Numbered from the stretch's first letter, positions 14,830 through 23,647 are shown. The stretch: DNA of 64,000 nt from Rhodoglobus sp. (GCA_025463605.1 JAODAV010000022.1:90447-154446); one strand, 5' to 3'. Made by a program: numbers and translations. Notes: generated by a model from the letters alone, not told the origin.

Positions 14830-16251
14830 ATGACCACCCAGCTGCAGTCGCGTCCGGCGATGCCGCAGCAGTTCACGCCGGCACCGCGAGCGCAATTGCG
14901 GCGCAATTTCGCCCGGCGGGCACGAAGAGCCGACCTGCTGGTCATGACATTGTGGACCTCCGGCGCTGCCGCGGCCGCGCTCTTCCTCGCGTCGGGCGGA
15001 GCGGGGCAATTCGCTTCCCCGGCCGAGGTCGTCACGAGCCTCGGTATCATCGCGGGGCTCATCGGAACCGACTTCATCCTCGTCATGCTCGTGCTCGCCG
15101 CGCGAGTGCCCCTGATCGACCGCACGATCGGGCACGACCGTGCGGTCGGTGTGCATCGCTCGCTCGGAAAGCCCGCCCTCTATCTACTGCTGGGTCATGG
15201 CGCGCTGCTACTCATCGGCTACGGCATGAGCTCGGGGCTCGACCCGATAGCGGAACTGGGTCCCATGCTGTCCCTCCCCGACATGCCCCTCGCCTTCGTG
15301 GCCATGGGGCTCATGATCGCCGTGGTCGCGACTTCCCTCGTCGCCGTGCGTCGCCGGTTCAGTTACGAAGCCTGGCACCTCATACACGTGCTGAGCTACG
15401 TAGCCGTGGCATTCGCGATTCCCCATCAGCTCACTGTCGGGGGCGTTCTCGCCAACGGCACGGCGCAGAGGGTCTACTGGGTCGCTCTGTATGTGCTCGC
15501 GTTCGGCGCGATCATCACATTTCGCTTCGTCGAGCCGATCGTCTCCAGTCTGCGGCACCGCATCACCGTCGCCGGCGTGCGCACCGTCGCTCCGGGTGTC
15601 ACCTCCATCCAGCTCACCGGCCGCAACCTTCGCACGCTCGGTGCCTCCGGCGGCCAGTTCTTCATCTGGCGGTTCTGGACCGGCGCGACCTGGTGGCACT
15701 CACACCCCATCTCGCTCTCGTCCATGCCCACGGGCTCCTCAGCCCGCATCACGGTGCGAGATCTCGGCACCGGCAGCGCCCGCATCAGCTCGGTGCCGGT
15801 TGGCACCCGCGTGTCGTTCGAGGGCCCGTATGGTCTCTTCTCGGATGCCGCACGCACCTCCCCGAAGCTCGCCATCATCGCGGCGGGCATCGGCATCACT
15901 CCCGTGCGAGCCCTGCTCGAGCACGCACAGGTCGCGCCCGGTGATGCGACGATCCTCATCCGCGCGAGCACCCCGCAAGAGGCTTACCTCTGGGACGAGA
16001 TCGGCGAACTCGCGGCGGCGAAAGGCGCGCAGTGCTACGTGATGTTCGGGCCGCGCGCCAGGTCCGGTCCGGGATGGATGTCCGACCAGGATGCCCGCCG
16101 CGGAGTGACACTGAAAGCCACGTTCCCCGACCTCGCCGACTCCGATCTCTACATCTGCGGGCCCAGTGCATGGCTCGACCTTGTGGTAGCGGACGCGCGC
16201 GCTGCGGGCATCCATCCGCATCAGATTCACGCAGAAAGGTTCGACTGGTGA
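14830..16251 (+). CDS. ferric-reductase-like transmembrane flavin oxidoreductase
   Basis: A 473-aa membrane electron carrier. Six membrane helices occupy about residues 35-235, with conserved histidines that could bind haem (VGVHRSLG, LLLGHGALL, AWHLIHVLSYV, IPHQL). An FAD-binding ferredoxin-reductase domain follows (SHPISLSS) and then a NAD(P) domain (AAGIGITPVRALLEH, DLYICGPSAWL). It would pass electrons from NAD(P)H across the membrane. A GGGGG site precedes the ATG. It is coupled to an FMN-binding protein and ApbE, so its extracytoplasmic acceptor is probably that covalent-FMN protein rather than iron only. It is divergent from lacI. Confidence 0.88.
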   Translation: MTTQLQSRPAMPQQFTPAPRAQLRRNFARRARRADLLVMTLWTSGAAAAALFLASGGAGQFASPAEVVTSLGIIAGLIGTDFILVMLVLAARVPLIDRTIGHDRAVGVHRSLGKPALYLLLGHGALLLIGYGMSSGLDPIAELGPMLSLPDMPLAFVAMGLMIAVVATSLVAVRRRFSYEAWHLIHVLSYVAVAFAIPHQLTVGGVLANGTAQRVYWVALYVLAFGAIITFRFVEPIVSSLRHRITVAGVRTVAPGVTSIQLTGRNLRTLGASGGQFFIWRFWTGATWWHSHPISLSSMPTGSSARITVRDLGTGSARISSVPVGTRVSFEGPYGLFSDAARTSPKLAIIAAGIGITPVRALLEHAQVAPGDATILIRASTPQEAYLWDEIGELAAAKGAQCYVMFGPRARSGPGWMSDQDARRGVTLKATFPDLADSDLYICGPSAWLDLVVADARAAGIHPHQIHAERFDW

Positions 16252-16754
16252 GAACGAGAGCTCTACTGGGCAGCATCTTCGGGTCGGTGGCCGTACTCGT
16301 CATCGGATGGCAGGCGGGCGAGGCCGTGCTGGCGTCGAGTTCCACGACCATCTCAGAGCCGCAGGCCAGCGGCACGACTGGGGACACGACTGGCGGCACG
16401 GCTGGTGGCACAGGCACGACGTCGCCCACCAGTCCCGACGCGACCCCCACCGAAACGCCGGTCGCGAGCGGCCCCAGCGACGGCACATACACGGGCTCGA
16501 GCGTCGCGACGCGATTCGGTGACGTGCAGGTCGCCGTAACGGTGGCGAACGGAACCATCACCGACGTGACGGCCGTCCAGCTCACCGATGCCGACGGCAG
16601 ATCGGTGCAGATCAGCAACCGAGCTGCCCCGATGCTGCGCGACGAGGTGCTGGCCTCGCAGTCGGCGCGCGTCGCGAACGTGAGTGGCGCAACCTATACG
16701 ACGCAGGCGTACTTGTCTTCGGTTCAGTCGGCGCTCGACGCAGCGGGGTTCTGA
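16248..16754 (+). CDS. exported FMN-binding domain protein
   Basis: A 168-aa protein with an N-terminal signal anchor (about residues 1-28), a Thr/Ser/Gly/Pro linker (about 32-75), and a C-terminal FMN_bind domain (GTYTGSSVATRFGDVQVAVT to the end). The covalent-flavin motif SGATYT is intact, its Thr being the expected acceptor of FMN through a phosphoester bond. The GTG start overlaps the reductase stop as GTGA. It is the likely extracytoplasmic partner of the membrane reductase, matured by the ApbE encoded next. Confidence 0.88.
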   Translation: MRTRALLGSIFGSVAVLVIGWQAGEAVLASSSTTISEPQASGTTGDTTGGTAGGTGTTSPTSPDATPTETPVASGPSDGTYTGSSVATRFGDVQVAVTVANGTITDVTAVQLTDADGRSVQISNRAAPMLRDEVLASQSARVANVSGATYTTQAYLSSVQSALDAAGF

Positions 16755-17617
16755 TGCGTCACGTCTTCGAGACAATGGGAACGGTGGCGTCGATCGACGT
16801 TCCCCGAGCGCATGTCGACGAGCTTGCGCGGATCGAGTCGATCTTCCGCACGCTGGAGGCGCGATTCAGCCTGTACAGCGCCACATCCGAACTGAGCCGA
16901 GTCGCCAACGGCAGCCTGAGTCTCGTCGACGCGACCTCGACCCTGCGCGGAACGTACGCGCGAGCAACGGAGTGGCGCATCGCGACCGGCGGGATCTTCT
17001 CCCCCCATCGCCCCGACGGCGCCATCGACCTCAACGGCATCGTGAAAGCGGAAGCCATCGAAGAAGCGGGCGCGCTGCTCCGCGACGCCGGATGCGACGA
17101 CTGGTCCATCAACGTCGGCGGCGACCTCCTCACCGCCGGCCGCAACCGCTTCCTGCCTTGGGTGACGGGCATCGCCGACCCCATGGATGAATCGTCGCTC
17201 CTGTGTTCGGTCGCGCTCGGGGGATCCCGGCGCGCGATCGCCACCTCGGGCAGCGCGCAACGCGGGGATCACATCTGGCTGGGCGGCTCGCGCAGGCCCA
17301 GCCAGTTCCGCCAGGCTTCGGTGATCGCGGATGACATCGTCACGGCAGACGTGCTCGCGACTGCCGTGATCGCGGGCGGCCCGGATGCCCTCGACGATTT
17401 GACGGAGCGCTGGGATGTCGACGTGCTCACGGTCGACCGCGACTGGCAGCTCGCCGCCACACCCGGCTTCCGCGCAGCCATTGCCGCAAGCATGCCCGTC
17501 CCGCACTCAGCCGACACCCAGCCGGTCGCCGCAAGCTCGAAAAAAGTCGAGCGATCGGATGGGGGGCGGCAATGCTCTCAGTCCCATCTGCCGCCGGCGA
17601 TGACCTCGGCGGGTTAG
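16754..17617 (+). CDS. apbE: FAD:protein FMN transferase (ApbE family)
   Basis: A 287-aa flavin transferase that attaches FMN from FAD to a Thr/Ser in target proteins using Mg. Family landmarks: FETMGTVASIDV at the start, the central GAIDLNGIVKAEAIEEAG (consensus DLGGIAKG, so the Gly/Lys surroundings differ), NVGGDLLTAG, and a late ADDIVTADVLATAVI block. No signal peptide is visible. The last ~45 residues are Ser/Gln-rich, overlap the next gene and look like a tail of little importance. TGATG overlap couples it to the FMN-binding protein, its probable substrate. Confidence 0.88.
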   Translation: MRHVFETMGTVASIDVPRAHVDELARIESIFRTLEARFSLYSATSELSRVANGSLSLVDATSTLRGTYARATEWRIATGGIFSPHRPDGAIDLNGIVKAEAIEEAGALLRDAGCDDWSINVGGDLLTAGRNRFLPWVTGIADPMDESSLLCSVALGGSRRAIATSGSAQRGDHIWLGGSRRPSQFRQASVIADDIVTADVLATAVIAGGPDALDDLTERWDVDVLTVDRDWQLAATPGFRAAIAASMPVPHSADTQPVAASSKKVERSDGGRQCSQSHLPPAMTSAG

Positions 17618-18231
17618 TCGGCTGGGCCGCGAGCCTCATGACCGCCTTCGGCGAGTGGGGCGTCGGATTGTTCACCCTCCTGGAGACGGTCTTCCCGCCC
17701 ATCCCGAGCGAGGTCATCCTGCCGCTCGCCGGCTTCCTGTCCCAGCAGGGCGAGCTCAATATCGCTCTCGTGATCGTCGCGAGCACCCTCGGCGCGTACA
17801 TCGGCGCGCTTGCGCTCTACGCGCTGGGCGCGGTGCTCGGCCAGGAGCGAGCCATCCGGTGGCTGTCGAAGCTGCCGCTCGTCGACCGGAAGGATTTCGA
17901 GAGGGGGGCCGACTGGTTCGTGCGCCACGGTAAGGCCGCGCTGTTCTTCGGCCGGCTCATCCCCGGCGTTCGCAGCGTGATCTCGCTTCCGGCCGGTGCC
18001 TCCCGCATTCCGCTCGTCGTGTTCAGCGTGTTCACGATCGCGGGAAGCGCCATCTGGAACAGCGTGCTCGTGGGCCTCGGGGCGGCGCTCGGCACGCAGT
18101 ACGCGCTCATCGAGAGGTACTCGGTGTACCTGAACTACGCCGTGTACGCGGCGATCGGCGGCGTGTTCGTCTGGCTCCTGATTCGCCACGCCCGCCGACG
18201 CGGTCGAGATGCCGAGGCGACACCGCGATAG
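17572..18231 (+). CDS. DedA family membrane protein
   Basis: A 219-aa DedA/SNARE-associated (VTT) protein. The signature region LFTLLETVFPPIPSEVILPL, the downstream GALALYALGAVLGQ, and the FFGRLIPGVRSVISLPAG motif with its conserved Arg residues are present; about five membrane segments. DedA proteins are undecaprenyl-phosphate or phospholipid flippases. A GGGGGGCGG site supports the ATG at 17572, which overlaps the apbE coding region by 46 bases. An internal ATG at 17638 would avoid the overlap. Confidence 0.9.
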   Translation: MLSVPSAAGDDLGGLVGWAASLMTAFGEWGVGLFTLLETVFPPIPSEVILPLAGFLSQQGELNIALVIVASTLGAYIGALALYALGAVLGQERAIRWLSKLPLVDRKDFERGADWFVRHGKAALFFGRLIPGVRSVISLPAGASRIPLVVFSVFTIAGSAIWNSVLVGLGAALGTQYALIERYSVYLNYAVYAAIGGVFVWLLIRHARRRGRDAEATPR

Positions 18232-18272
18232 CTGCGCACCGGCGCGACACCGGAAGGGCATATCCTGCCCCC

Positions 18273-19529
18273 GTGTCCAGTACTCCTCGACTTCAGCGAC
18301 GTCTCGGCACGGTGGATGCCGTGTTCATAGGGCTGGGGTCGATGATCGGCGCCGGAGTCTTCGCCGCCTTCACGCCCGCAGCGCAGGCAGCGGGCAACGG
18401 CCTCCTGATCGGCCTCGTCGTAGCCGCCGCCGTCGCCCTGTGCAACGCGCTCGCGTCCGCGCAGCTCGCGGCGGCCTTCCCCACATCGGGCGGCACCTAC
18501 GTCTACGGGCGGGAGCAGCTCGGGCCATGGTGGGGCTTTCTCGCGGGGTGGAGTTTCGTCATCGGAAAGACGGCCAGTTGTGCGGCCATGGCGCTCACGT
18601 TCGCGAGCTACGCCGCCCCGGCAGGATGGGAGCGGCCCGTCGCGGTCGTCGCCGTGATCGGGCTCGCCGCCGTGAACTACCGAGGCGTCACCCGCACGGC
18701 GCAACTCACCCGCATCATCGTCGTGCTCGTGCTGGCTGCGCTCGCCATCGCGGTCGCGAGCGCGGGTGCATCCGGCCTCCCCCAGCTCGCCGACTTCGAC
18801 GCATCGTCGCTCCTCGCGAAGGGTCCGTACGGCGTGCTGCAGTCCGCCGGGCTGCTGTTCTTCGCCTTCGCCGGGTACGCGCGAATCGCGACCATGGGCG
18901 AAGAGGTCAGAGAGCCCGCGCGCGTCGTCCCTCGCGCGATCGTGATCGCCCTCGCCATCACCATCGCCGTTTACGCGCTCGTCGGTGTTTCCCTGCTCGG
19001 CGCCCTCGGACCGGAGGGGCTCGCGAGTTCCGCGGCGCCGGTGCGGGATGCGGCTGCCGCGAGCGACTGGGCGTGGACAGCTCCCGTCGTCACGATCGGC
19101 GCGGCGCTCGCATCCCTCGGTGCGCTGCTCGCCCTCATCGCGGGAATCGGTCGTACGAGTCTTGCCATGGCTCGAGAGGCGGATCTCCCCCGGTGGCTCA
19201 GCGCCGTGCATCCGCGCTATCACGTTCCGCACCGCGCCGAAGTGGCGCTCGCCGCGATCGTGAGTGTCGTCGTTCTGACCGTCGACCTTCGGGGGGCCAT
19301 CGGCTTCTCATCGTTCGGCGTGCTGCTCTACTACTTCGTGGCAAACCTGTCGGCATTCACGCAGAAGTCCGACAGGCGCCGCTTTCCCCGAGCGCTCTTC
19401 GTCGTCGGCGGGCTCGGATGCCTCGTGCTCGTGGCCACCCTCCCGCTGCTGTCGATCGGGGTCGGGTTGGGTGTGCTCGCGGTGGGAATCGCCTACCGTG
19501 CGATCCGGTTGAGGGTCGGCAGGGGCTAG
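18273..19529 (+). CDS. APC family amino acid permease
   Basis: A 418-aa amino-acid/polyamine transporter with about 11-12 helices. The first helix carries the substrate-binding unwound motif GLGSMIGAGVFAAF, followed by FPTSGGTYVYGREQLGP in helix 2-3 and FAFAGYARIATMGEEVREP in helix 6, all typical of the APC superfamily. Substrate is not predictable. The GTG start is six bases after TATCCT with no ribosome-binding site, indicating a leaderless transcript separate from dedA. Confidence 0.9.
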   Translation: MSSTPRLQRRLGTVDAVFIGLGSMIGAGVFAAFTPAAQAAGNGLLIGLVVAAAVALCNALASAQLAAAFPTSGGTYVYGREQLGPWWGFLAGWSFVIGKTASCAAMALTFASYAAPAGWERPVAVVAVIGLAAVNYRGVTRTAQLTRIIVVLVLAALAIAVASAGASGLPQLADFDASSLLAKGPYGVLQSAGLLFFAFAGYARIATMGEEVREPARVVPRAIVIALAITIAVYALVGVSLLGALGPEGLASSAAPVRDAAAASDWAWTAPVVTIGAALASLGALLALIAGIGRTSLAMAREADLPRWLSAVHPRYHVPHRAEVALAAIVSVVVLTVDLRGAIGFSSFGVLLYYFVANLSAFTQKSDRRRFPRALFVVGGLGCLVLVATLPLLSIGVGLGVLAVGIAYRAIRLRVGRG

Positions 19530-19615
19530 CTGCGCAGGTGGCGGCCGGAGCTCCGCGCGCTTCATACTTCGTCATTCGCGGGCGTCCTCCCCGTCACCAT
19601 GCCTAGCCTTGCGGG

Positions 19616-20218
19616 ATGACCACACCCCGACCGTTTCGCATCGTCGCGGTGTCTGGCAGCCTCACAGACCCTTCGCGCACGACCGCCCTCGTCGAGGCGA
19701 TCGTCGAGGCCTTCAGCCGCGTCATTCCGGCTGAGGCGCACATCATCGCGCTGCACTCCGTGGGTCCGCACCTCGCAGGTGCCCTGACCCGCAAGGACCT
19801 GCCCGCCGAGGCCGACGTGGAATTGGAGCGCATCGAGACCGCGGACCTGCTCATCGTCGCGACACCCGTGTACCGGGCATCCTTCACCGGCCTGTTCAAG
19901 CACCTCTTCGACTTCGTCGACCAGTACGCCCTCGTCGATACGCCTGTGCTTCTCGCGGCCACCGGCGGAAGCGAGCGTCACGCCCTCATCATCGAACACC
20001 AGTTGCGACCGCTGTTCGGCTTCTTCCAGTCGCTCGCGCTGCCGGTGGGCGTGTACGCGCACGACTCCGACTTCACCGACTACCGCATCTCCGACCAGCA
20101 GCTCACCGATCGCATCGACAAGGCGATCACCCGCGCGCTGCCCCTCGTGCGCTCGAGCTTCGCGGAGCGGTTGAGCATCGAACGCACTCTGGACGGCGAA
20201 GAGCCCGTAACGCGATGA
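19616..20218 (+). CDS. NADPH-dependent FMN reductase (MsuE/SsuE-like)
   Basis: A 200-aa flavodoxin-fold reductase. The N-terminal phosphate loop VSGSLTDPSRTTALVEA binds FMN phosphate, ATPVYRASFTGLFKHLFDFVD lies at the isoalloxazine site, and the middle AATGGSERHALIIEHQLRPL matches the MsuE/SsuE type that supplies FMNH2 to luciferase-like monooxygenases. The LLM oxidoreductase at 3335 could be a client but is far away. The ATG follows TAGCCT by six bases (leaderless). A strong hairpin follows the stop. Confidence 0.88.
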   Translation: MTTPRPFRIVAVSGSLTDPSRTTALVEAIVEAFSRVIPAEAHIIALHSVGPHLAGALTRKDLPAEADVELERIETADLLIVATPVYRASFTGLFKHLFDFVDQYALVDTPVLLAATGGSERHALIIEHQLRPLFGFFQSLALPVGVYAHDSDFTDYRISDQQLTDRIDKAITRALPLVRSSFAERLSIERTLDGEEPVTR

Positions 20219-20220
20219 GG

Positions 20221-20247
20221 CCCCGCGGCTCCCAGTCAGCCGCGGGG
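20221..20247. terminator. bidirectional hairpin terminator
   Basis: A perfect 10-bp stem CCCCGCGGCT / AGCCGCGGGG with a 7-base loop lies between two convergent genes (ends at 20218 and 20267). It lacks T-runs on both sides but is well placed to stop both transcripts. Confidence 0.7.
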
Positions 20248-20266
20248 CGACAAGTACTACCGAGAC

Positions 20267-20524
20267 TCAGAGAACCGGGTCGTCCGTCTCGGTAACGGTG
20301 CGCGAAACACGCTCACCACTCACGGGATCCGCGGCGACGTGACGCGAGGTCACGGCCGTGCGATTGCGCGTGAGCATGATGAGCCCGATCACGAACACGA
20401 CCACACCTGCTCCCATCAGGATGTAGCCGATGAGGTCGAGGTTGACCCAGCCGGTCTCGAAATTGAGCGCGAATGTCAGGATGGCTCCAATTACGAACAG
20501 CACGATGCCTGTTGCGATGCTCAT
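20267..20524 (-). CDS. DUF6458-like small membrane protein
   Basis: An 85-aa two-helix membrane protein: MSIATGIVLFVIGAILTFAL, then a short loop (NFETGWVNLDLIGYILMGAG) and second helix, then a polar tail ending in VSGERVSRTVTETDDPVL. This pattern is typical of the DUF6458 family in actinobacteria; function unknown. GAGAGGAAA precedes the ATG, so the in-frame upstream extension is not used. Confidence 0.8.
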   Translation of the reverse strand: MSIATGIVLFVIGAILTFALNFETGWVNLDLIGYILMGAGVVVFVIGLIMLTRNRTAVTSRHVAADPVSGERVSRTVTETDDPVL

Positions 20525-20598
20525 CTTGCTTTTCCTCTCAATAGTGGGACCGCCCCAGTAGCGCTCCCGGTTGTGGCGCGAGCCATGTGCGGCCCGCG

Positions 20599-20736
20599 TC
20601 AACTCCGTCCCGTGCGCTTCAGGTAGCGTTCTTCGCGCCGCCTGGCCACGGCGTCCGATAGCCCCATGATCGTCGCCGCGACGACGCCGAGGATTGCGAG
20701 CCCGAAGGCCACGCTTCCAAACAGTGTCATGTCCAT
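20599..20736 (-). CDS. small membrane protein, 45 aa
   Basis: A single hydrophobic segment (MTLFGSVAFGLAILGVVAAT) followed by a strongly basic tail (ARRREERYLKRTGRS). AGGAG eight bases before the ATG at 20736 supports translation. The upstream open frame is the shadow of the Pro/Thr-rich tail of its neighbour. Unknown function; it probably forms a small cell-envelope group with the genes on both sides. Confidence 0.55.
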   Translation of the reverse strand: MDMTLFGSVAFGLAILGVVAATIMGLSDAVARRREERYLKRTGRS

Positions 20737-20758
20737 TTCGCTGTGCTCCTGTCGAGGT

Positions 20759-21283
20759 TCAGGGTGTGGGTTCAGGCGTTGGAGTCGGCTCGGCGGTCGG
20801 CTCCGTCGTCGGCTCAGGGGTCGGCTCGGGCGTCGTCGGGGGCGCTGGAGCGGGCGCGGGGGCGGGGGCGACGGGGTCCGTCGTCGGCTCATCCCCGGTT
20901 TCCGTTTCTCCGCTGTCCGGTGGCACTACCGCTACCGGCGTGCTGCTCGGCGTCGGCGTGCTCGACGGCGACATCACGGGCTCGACGGTGCGGGGCAGGA
21001 AGGTCACCGCAAGAACTGCCAGTGCGAGGCCCACCGCACCGACGACGAGCCAGGGAACCAGTCCCGACCGGCGAGGGGGCGGCTCGGTGGCTCCGGTCGT
21101 CGCGACGGGCACGGGGAGTGGTTCAGTGGAGCCCACGAGCGGCTCCGGGGCGTCGACGAAGGGAACGTGAGAGGCGACGACGGGCTCCGCGGGCTGCGCA
21201 ACATCCCCCACCGCCATAGGTTGGGTCGGCTCATCCGCGGAGGCCACGCGTGGCGCCTCGTCGGGATCGATCACGTCGGGCAT
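20759..21283 (-). CDS. membrane-anchored Pro/Thr-rich protein
   Basis: A 174-aa type II-like membrane protein: an acidic cytoplasmic N-terminus (~residues 1-72), basic stop PPPRRS, one membrane helix (LVPWLVVGAVGLALAVLAVT), then an extracellular tail dominated by Pro, Thr, Glu and Ala. The last ~35 residues are simple TPEP-type repeats. AGGAGG precedes the ATG at good spacing. No enzymatic domain is visible; the tail may cross the peptidoglycan. Confidence 0.65.
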   Translation of the reverse strand: MPDVIDPDEAPRVASADEPTQPMAVGDVAQPAEPVVASHVPFVDAPEPLVGSTEPLPVPVATTGATEPPPRRSGLVPWLVVGAVGLALAVLAVTFLPRTVEPVMSPSSTPTPSSTPVAVVPPDSGETETGDEPTTDPVAPAPAPAPAPPTTPEPTPEPTTEPTAEPTPTPEPTP

Positions 21284-21619
21284 CGGGTACCTCCTGCCTC
21301 ATGCCTAACGCCTCGCCCGAAGCCGGAACAAGGGTGTTCGAGCGGGCCCCGTGTTGTGGTAAGACGAGCCTTCTCCCCCGGAATTCCGCGGAAGTTCGCG
21401 ATTCAACGGTTCTGGGCAGCGCCCCTCGAATCGCAGTGAGAAATTTCTCATTCTGGTCCCATGAAGGTTTCATCCCCGCGAGGAGCGCCTTTTCGATGCC
21501 GCACGACGACAAATGTGCTGCTGCCCGAAGCGCTTCGCGCTGTCAACCCGTAGCCGCAATTGACGATCGCCGCATAGCGTCGGAAGCGGTCATCCGACCC
21601 GAAGTCAAGGAGACCGAAG
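21284..21619. other. 336-base divergent intergenic region
   Basis: No gene is supported. It separates two divergently transcribed envelope-type genes, so it should hold both promoters. A perfect 14-base palindrome TGAGAAATTTCTCA lies at 21437-21450 and is AT-rich against the local background, making it a candidate operator. TTGACG at about 21560 could be a -35 element for the rightward gene. Confidence 0.45.
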
Positions 21620-22204
21620 ATGGACACGCTTACCCTTTATGCCTTCGTGCTGCTCGCCCTTACGATCCTGCTCGTCGGCCTCACCGGATACCTCATGGGG
21701 TCGTCGCGGTCGGCCAGGCGCCAACTCTCCGAGCGCGCCCGCCGGGAGGAGATCGCGCACGAGCTGACACACGACGAGCCCGCATACGATCCGCAGCTGG
21801 ACGCGACCGCGGTCGAGTTCGAGGTCGTCGACCTGCCGCCCGTGACTGCACCCCTGGCAATCATCGCGCCTCCGACGTTCACGGCGCTGCCGGAGCTCGA
21901 GGTCGAGCCTGACCCCGTTGAGGTGTCGGCCGCGCAATCGCTGGCCGACGAGCGCGAAGCGCTCTTACGCGAGATCGAGGAGCTCCGTACGGAGCTCGCC
22001 CACAAGGAGGCACTGCGATTGCGCTACCTGCGGCAGGCTCGCGCCCAGACCGAGCGCGTGAACTTCATGCTGCGACTGTTCGCCGATGCGAGACGTCCAC
22101 CGAGCAAGCAGGCCCTCAGCTCCGTGAAGATCGCCCTACCGAGGGGCAAGCAGCTCGCCCTCGTGCCTCCCTCGATCGCGAGCGAGTGGTCCGAACTGAG
22201 CTAG
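21620..22204 (+). CDS. membrane-anchored coiled-coil protein
   Basis: A 194-aa protein with an N-terminal membrane helix (about residues 4-26, ending SSRSARRQ), an acidic Pro-containing linker, and a predicted coiled coil at about 105-150 (ADEREALLREIEELRTELAH). The C-terminus is basic. AAGGAG precedes the ATG. The layout suits an envelope scaffold or division-associated protein, but no family is recognised. Confidence 0.65.
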   Translation: MDTLTLYAFVLLALTILLVGLTGYLMGSSRSARRQLSERARREEIAHELTHDEPAYDPQLDATAVEFEVVDLPPVTAPLAIIAPPTFTALPELEVEPDPVEVSAAQSLADEREALLREIEELRTELAHKEALRLRYLRQARAQTERVNFMLRLFADARRPPSKQALSSVKIALPRGKQLALVPPSIASEWSELS

Positions 22205-22674
22205 TGCTCGTCGAGCACGGCCAGCGCCTGCTCGACTGCCGCGCGAGCGGTCTCGCGCAGCACGTCATCCGGTTCGCCCGCGAAATGCCACTCGCGCACG
22301 TCCACGTGCTCACCGAGCGCGACCGCCGTGTACACCGTGCCCTGCGGTTTGCCTTCCTCCGAGCCCGGCCCGCCGACCCCCGTTGCCGAGAGGGCGAGAT
22401 CCGCTCCGAGCAGGCGCCGCGCGCCCGCGGCGAGCTCGCGCGCGCAGCGCTCGCTGATCACCGGTCCCGGGGTGACGCCGAGCACCCCGAACTTCACCTC
22501 GTTCGAGTACGCGACCACACCGCCGCGGAACCACTCCGAGGCCTCCCCCGCTGCGCCGAGCGTGGAGGAGAGTTTGCCGCACGTGAGCGACTCCGCGACG
22601 GCGACGGTGAGCCCGCGCGACGTGACGCGACGGGCGAGCTCCTCGACCGCGTCATCCGTCGTCTCGCGCGTCAC
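22201..22674 (-). CDS. CinA C-terminal family protein (nicotinamide-nucleotide amidase, PncC-like)
   Basis: A 157-aa stand-alone CinA C-terminal domain, which deamidates nicotinamide mononucleotide to nicotinate mononucleotide in NAD salvage. The signature VAVAESLTCGKLSSTLG carries the catalytic Ser region; VGGPGSEEGKPQGTVYTAV is the second conserved block. The GTG start at 22674 overlaps the SDR stop as GTGA. Usual gene context (recA, pgsA) is absent. Confidence 0.88.
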   Translation of the reverse strand: MTRETTDDAVEELARRVTSRGLTVAVAESLTCGKLSSTLGAAGEASEWFRGGVVAYSNEVKFGVLGVTPGPVISERCARELAAGARRLLGADLALSATGVGGPGSEEGKPQGTVYTAVALGEHVDVREWHFAGEPDDVLRETARAAVEQALAVLDEH

Positions 22675-23555
22675 AGGGCTTTGCCTCCCGTGACGGGCAC
22701 GATGGCGCCGGACATGTAGCTCGCTTCCGGCGAAGCGAGCAGCACGTAGGCGTAGGCGAGTTCGGCGGGCTGCCCGGCCCGGCCGAGCGGGGTGTCCTGT
22801 CCGAAGGTCGGCAGCTTGTCCGGCCAGCTCGTCGCCGGAATCAGCGGAGTCCAGATCGGTCCTGGAGCGACAGCGTTCACCCGGATGCCCTTCGGCCCGA
22901 GCTCTTCGGCGAGCGCCTTCGTGAACGCCACCTGAGCGGCCTTCGTCATCGCGTAGTCGATGAGCCCCGGCGAGGGGTTGTACGCCTGGATCGACGTGGT
23001 CGAGATGATCGACGATCCGGGCTGCAGGTGCTTCAGCGACTCCGCCGTGAACCACATCATCGAGTAGAGGTTGGTGCGGAAGACGCGGTCGAACTCCTCG
23101 GTCGGAATCGCGTCGATGCCGTCGCGGTTCTCCTGGTACGCAGCGTTGAGCACGAGGATGTCCAGCCCGCCAAGCTCGTCGGAGGTGCGCGTGACGGCGG
23201 CGCGGCAGAACTCCTCGTCGCGAACGTCGCCCGAGACCAGGAGCGCCTGCCGGCCGGCATCGCGGATGAGCTGCGCCGTGTCATCCGCGTCGGCCTGCTC
23301 TTCGGGCAGGTGCACGATCGCGACGTCAGCGCCTTCACGCGAGAAGGCGATCGCGACCGCGCGGCCGATTCCCGAGTCGCCCCCCGTGATGAGCGCTCGC
23401 TTGCCCTCGAGTCGGCCGGAGCCGACATAGGTGTCTTCGCCGTGGTCGGGAGTCGGTGTGGTTTCGCCGGTCAAGCCGGGCTGTTTCTGGTGCTGCTTCG
23501 GAAACCCCTCCGTGGAGTAGCGCTTGCGGGGGTCGTCGGGCAGCTTCTTCGTCAT
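22671..23555 (-). CDS. SDR family oxidoreductase (YghA/GSP39-like)
   Basis: A 294-aa short-chain dehydrogenase with the N-terminal extension typical of the glucose/ribitol-type group (YSTEGFPKQHQKQPGLTGE). Cofactor motif ITGGDSGIGRAVAIAF, LNAA, catalytic Ser in STTSIQAYNPSPG and YxxxK (YAMTK) are all present. Related Bacillus and E. coli proteins are general-stress aldehyde/ketone reductases. GGAAAG precedes the ATG at 23555; the extra 14 codons upstream are not needed. It is coupled to the CinA-like gene. Confidence 0.9.
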   Translation of the reverse strand: MTKKLPDDPRKRYSTEGFPKQHQKQPGLTGETTPTPDHGEDTYVGSGRLEGKRALITGGDSGIGRAVAIAFSREGADVAIVHLPEEQADADDTAQLIRDAGRQALLVSGDVRDEEFCRAAVTRTSDELGGLDILVLNAAYQENRDGIDAIPTEEFDRVFRTNLYSMMWFTAESLKHLQPGSSIISTTSIQAYNPSPGLIDYAMTKAAQVAFTKALAEELGPKGIRVNAVAPGPIWTPLIPATSWPDKLPTFGQDTPLGRAGQPAELAYAYVLLASPEASYMSGAIVPVTGGKAL

Positions 23556-23647
23556 GCTTTCCACGCTGGCACGGCCCTGATTCGAGGAGCAAGCCACTTG
23601 ATTTCTGTCAGAATCACGATAAAGCGAACCGTTTCGGGAGGCAGCAC

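Noticed and set aside
17535..17552. GCTCGA/TCGAGC hairpin as terminator of apbE
   Set aside because: It lies inside the reading frame, has a 6-bp stem only, and dedA begins just after it.
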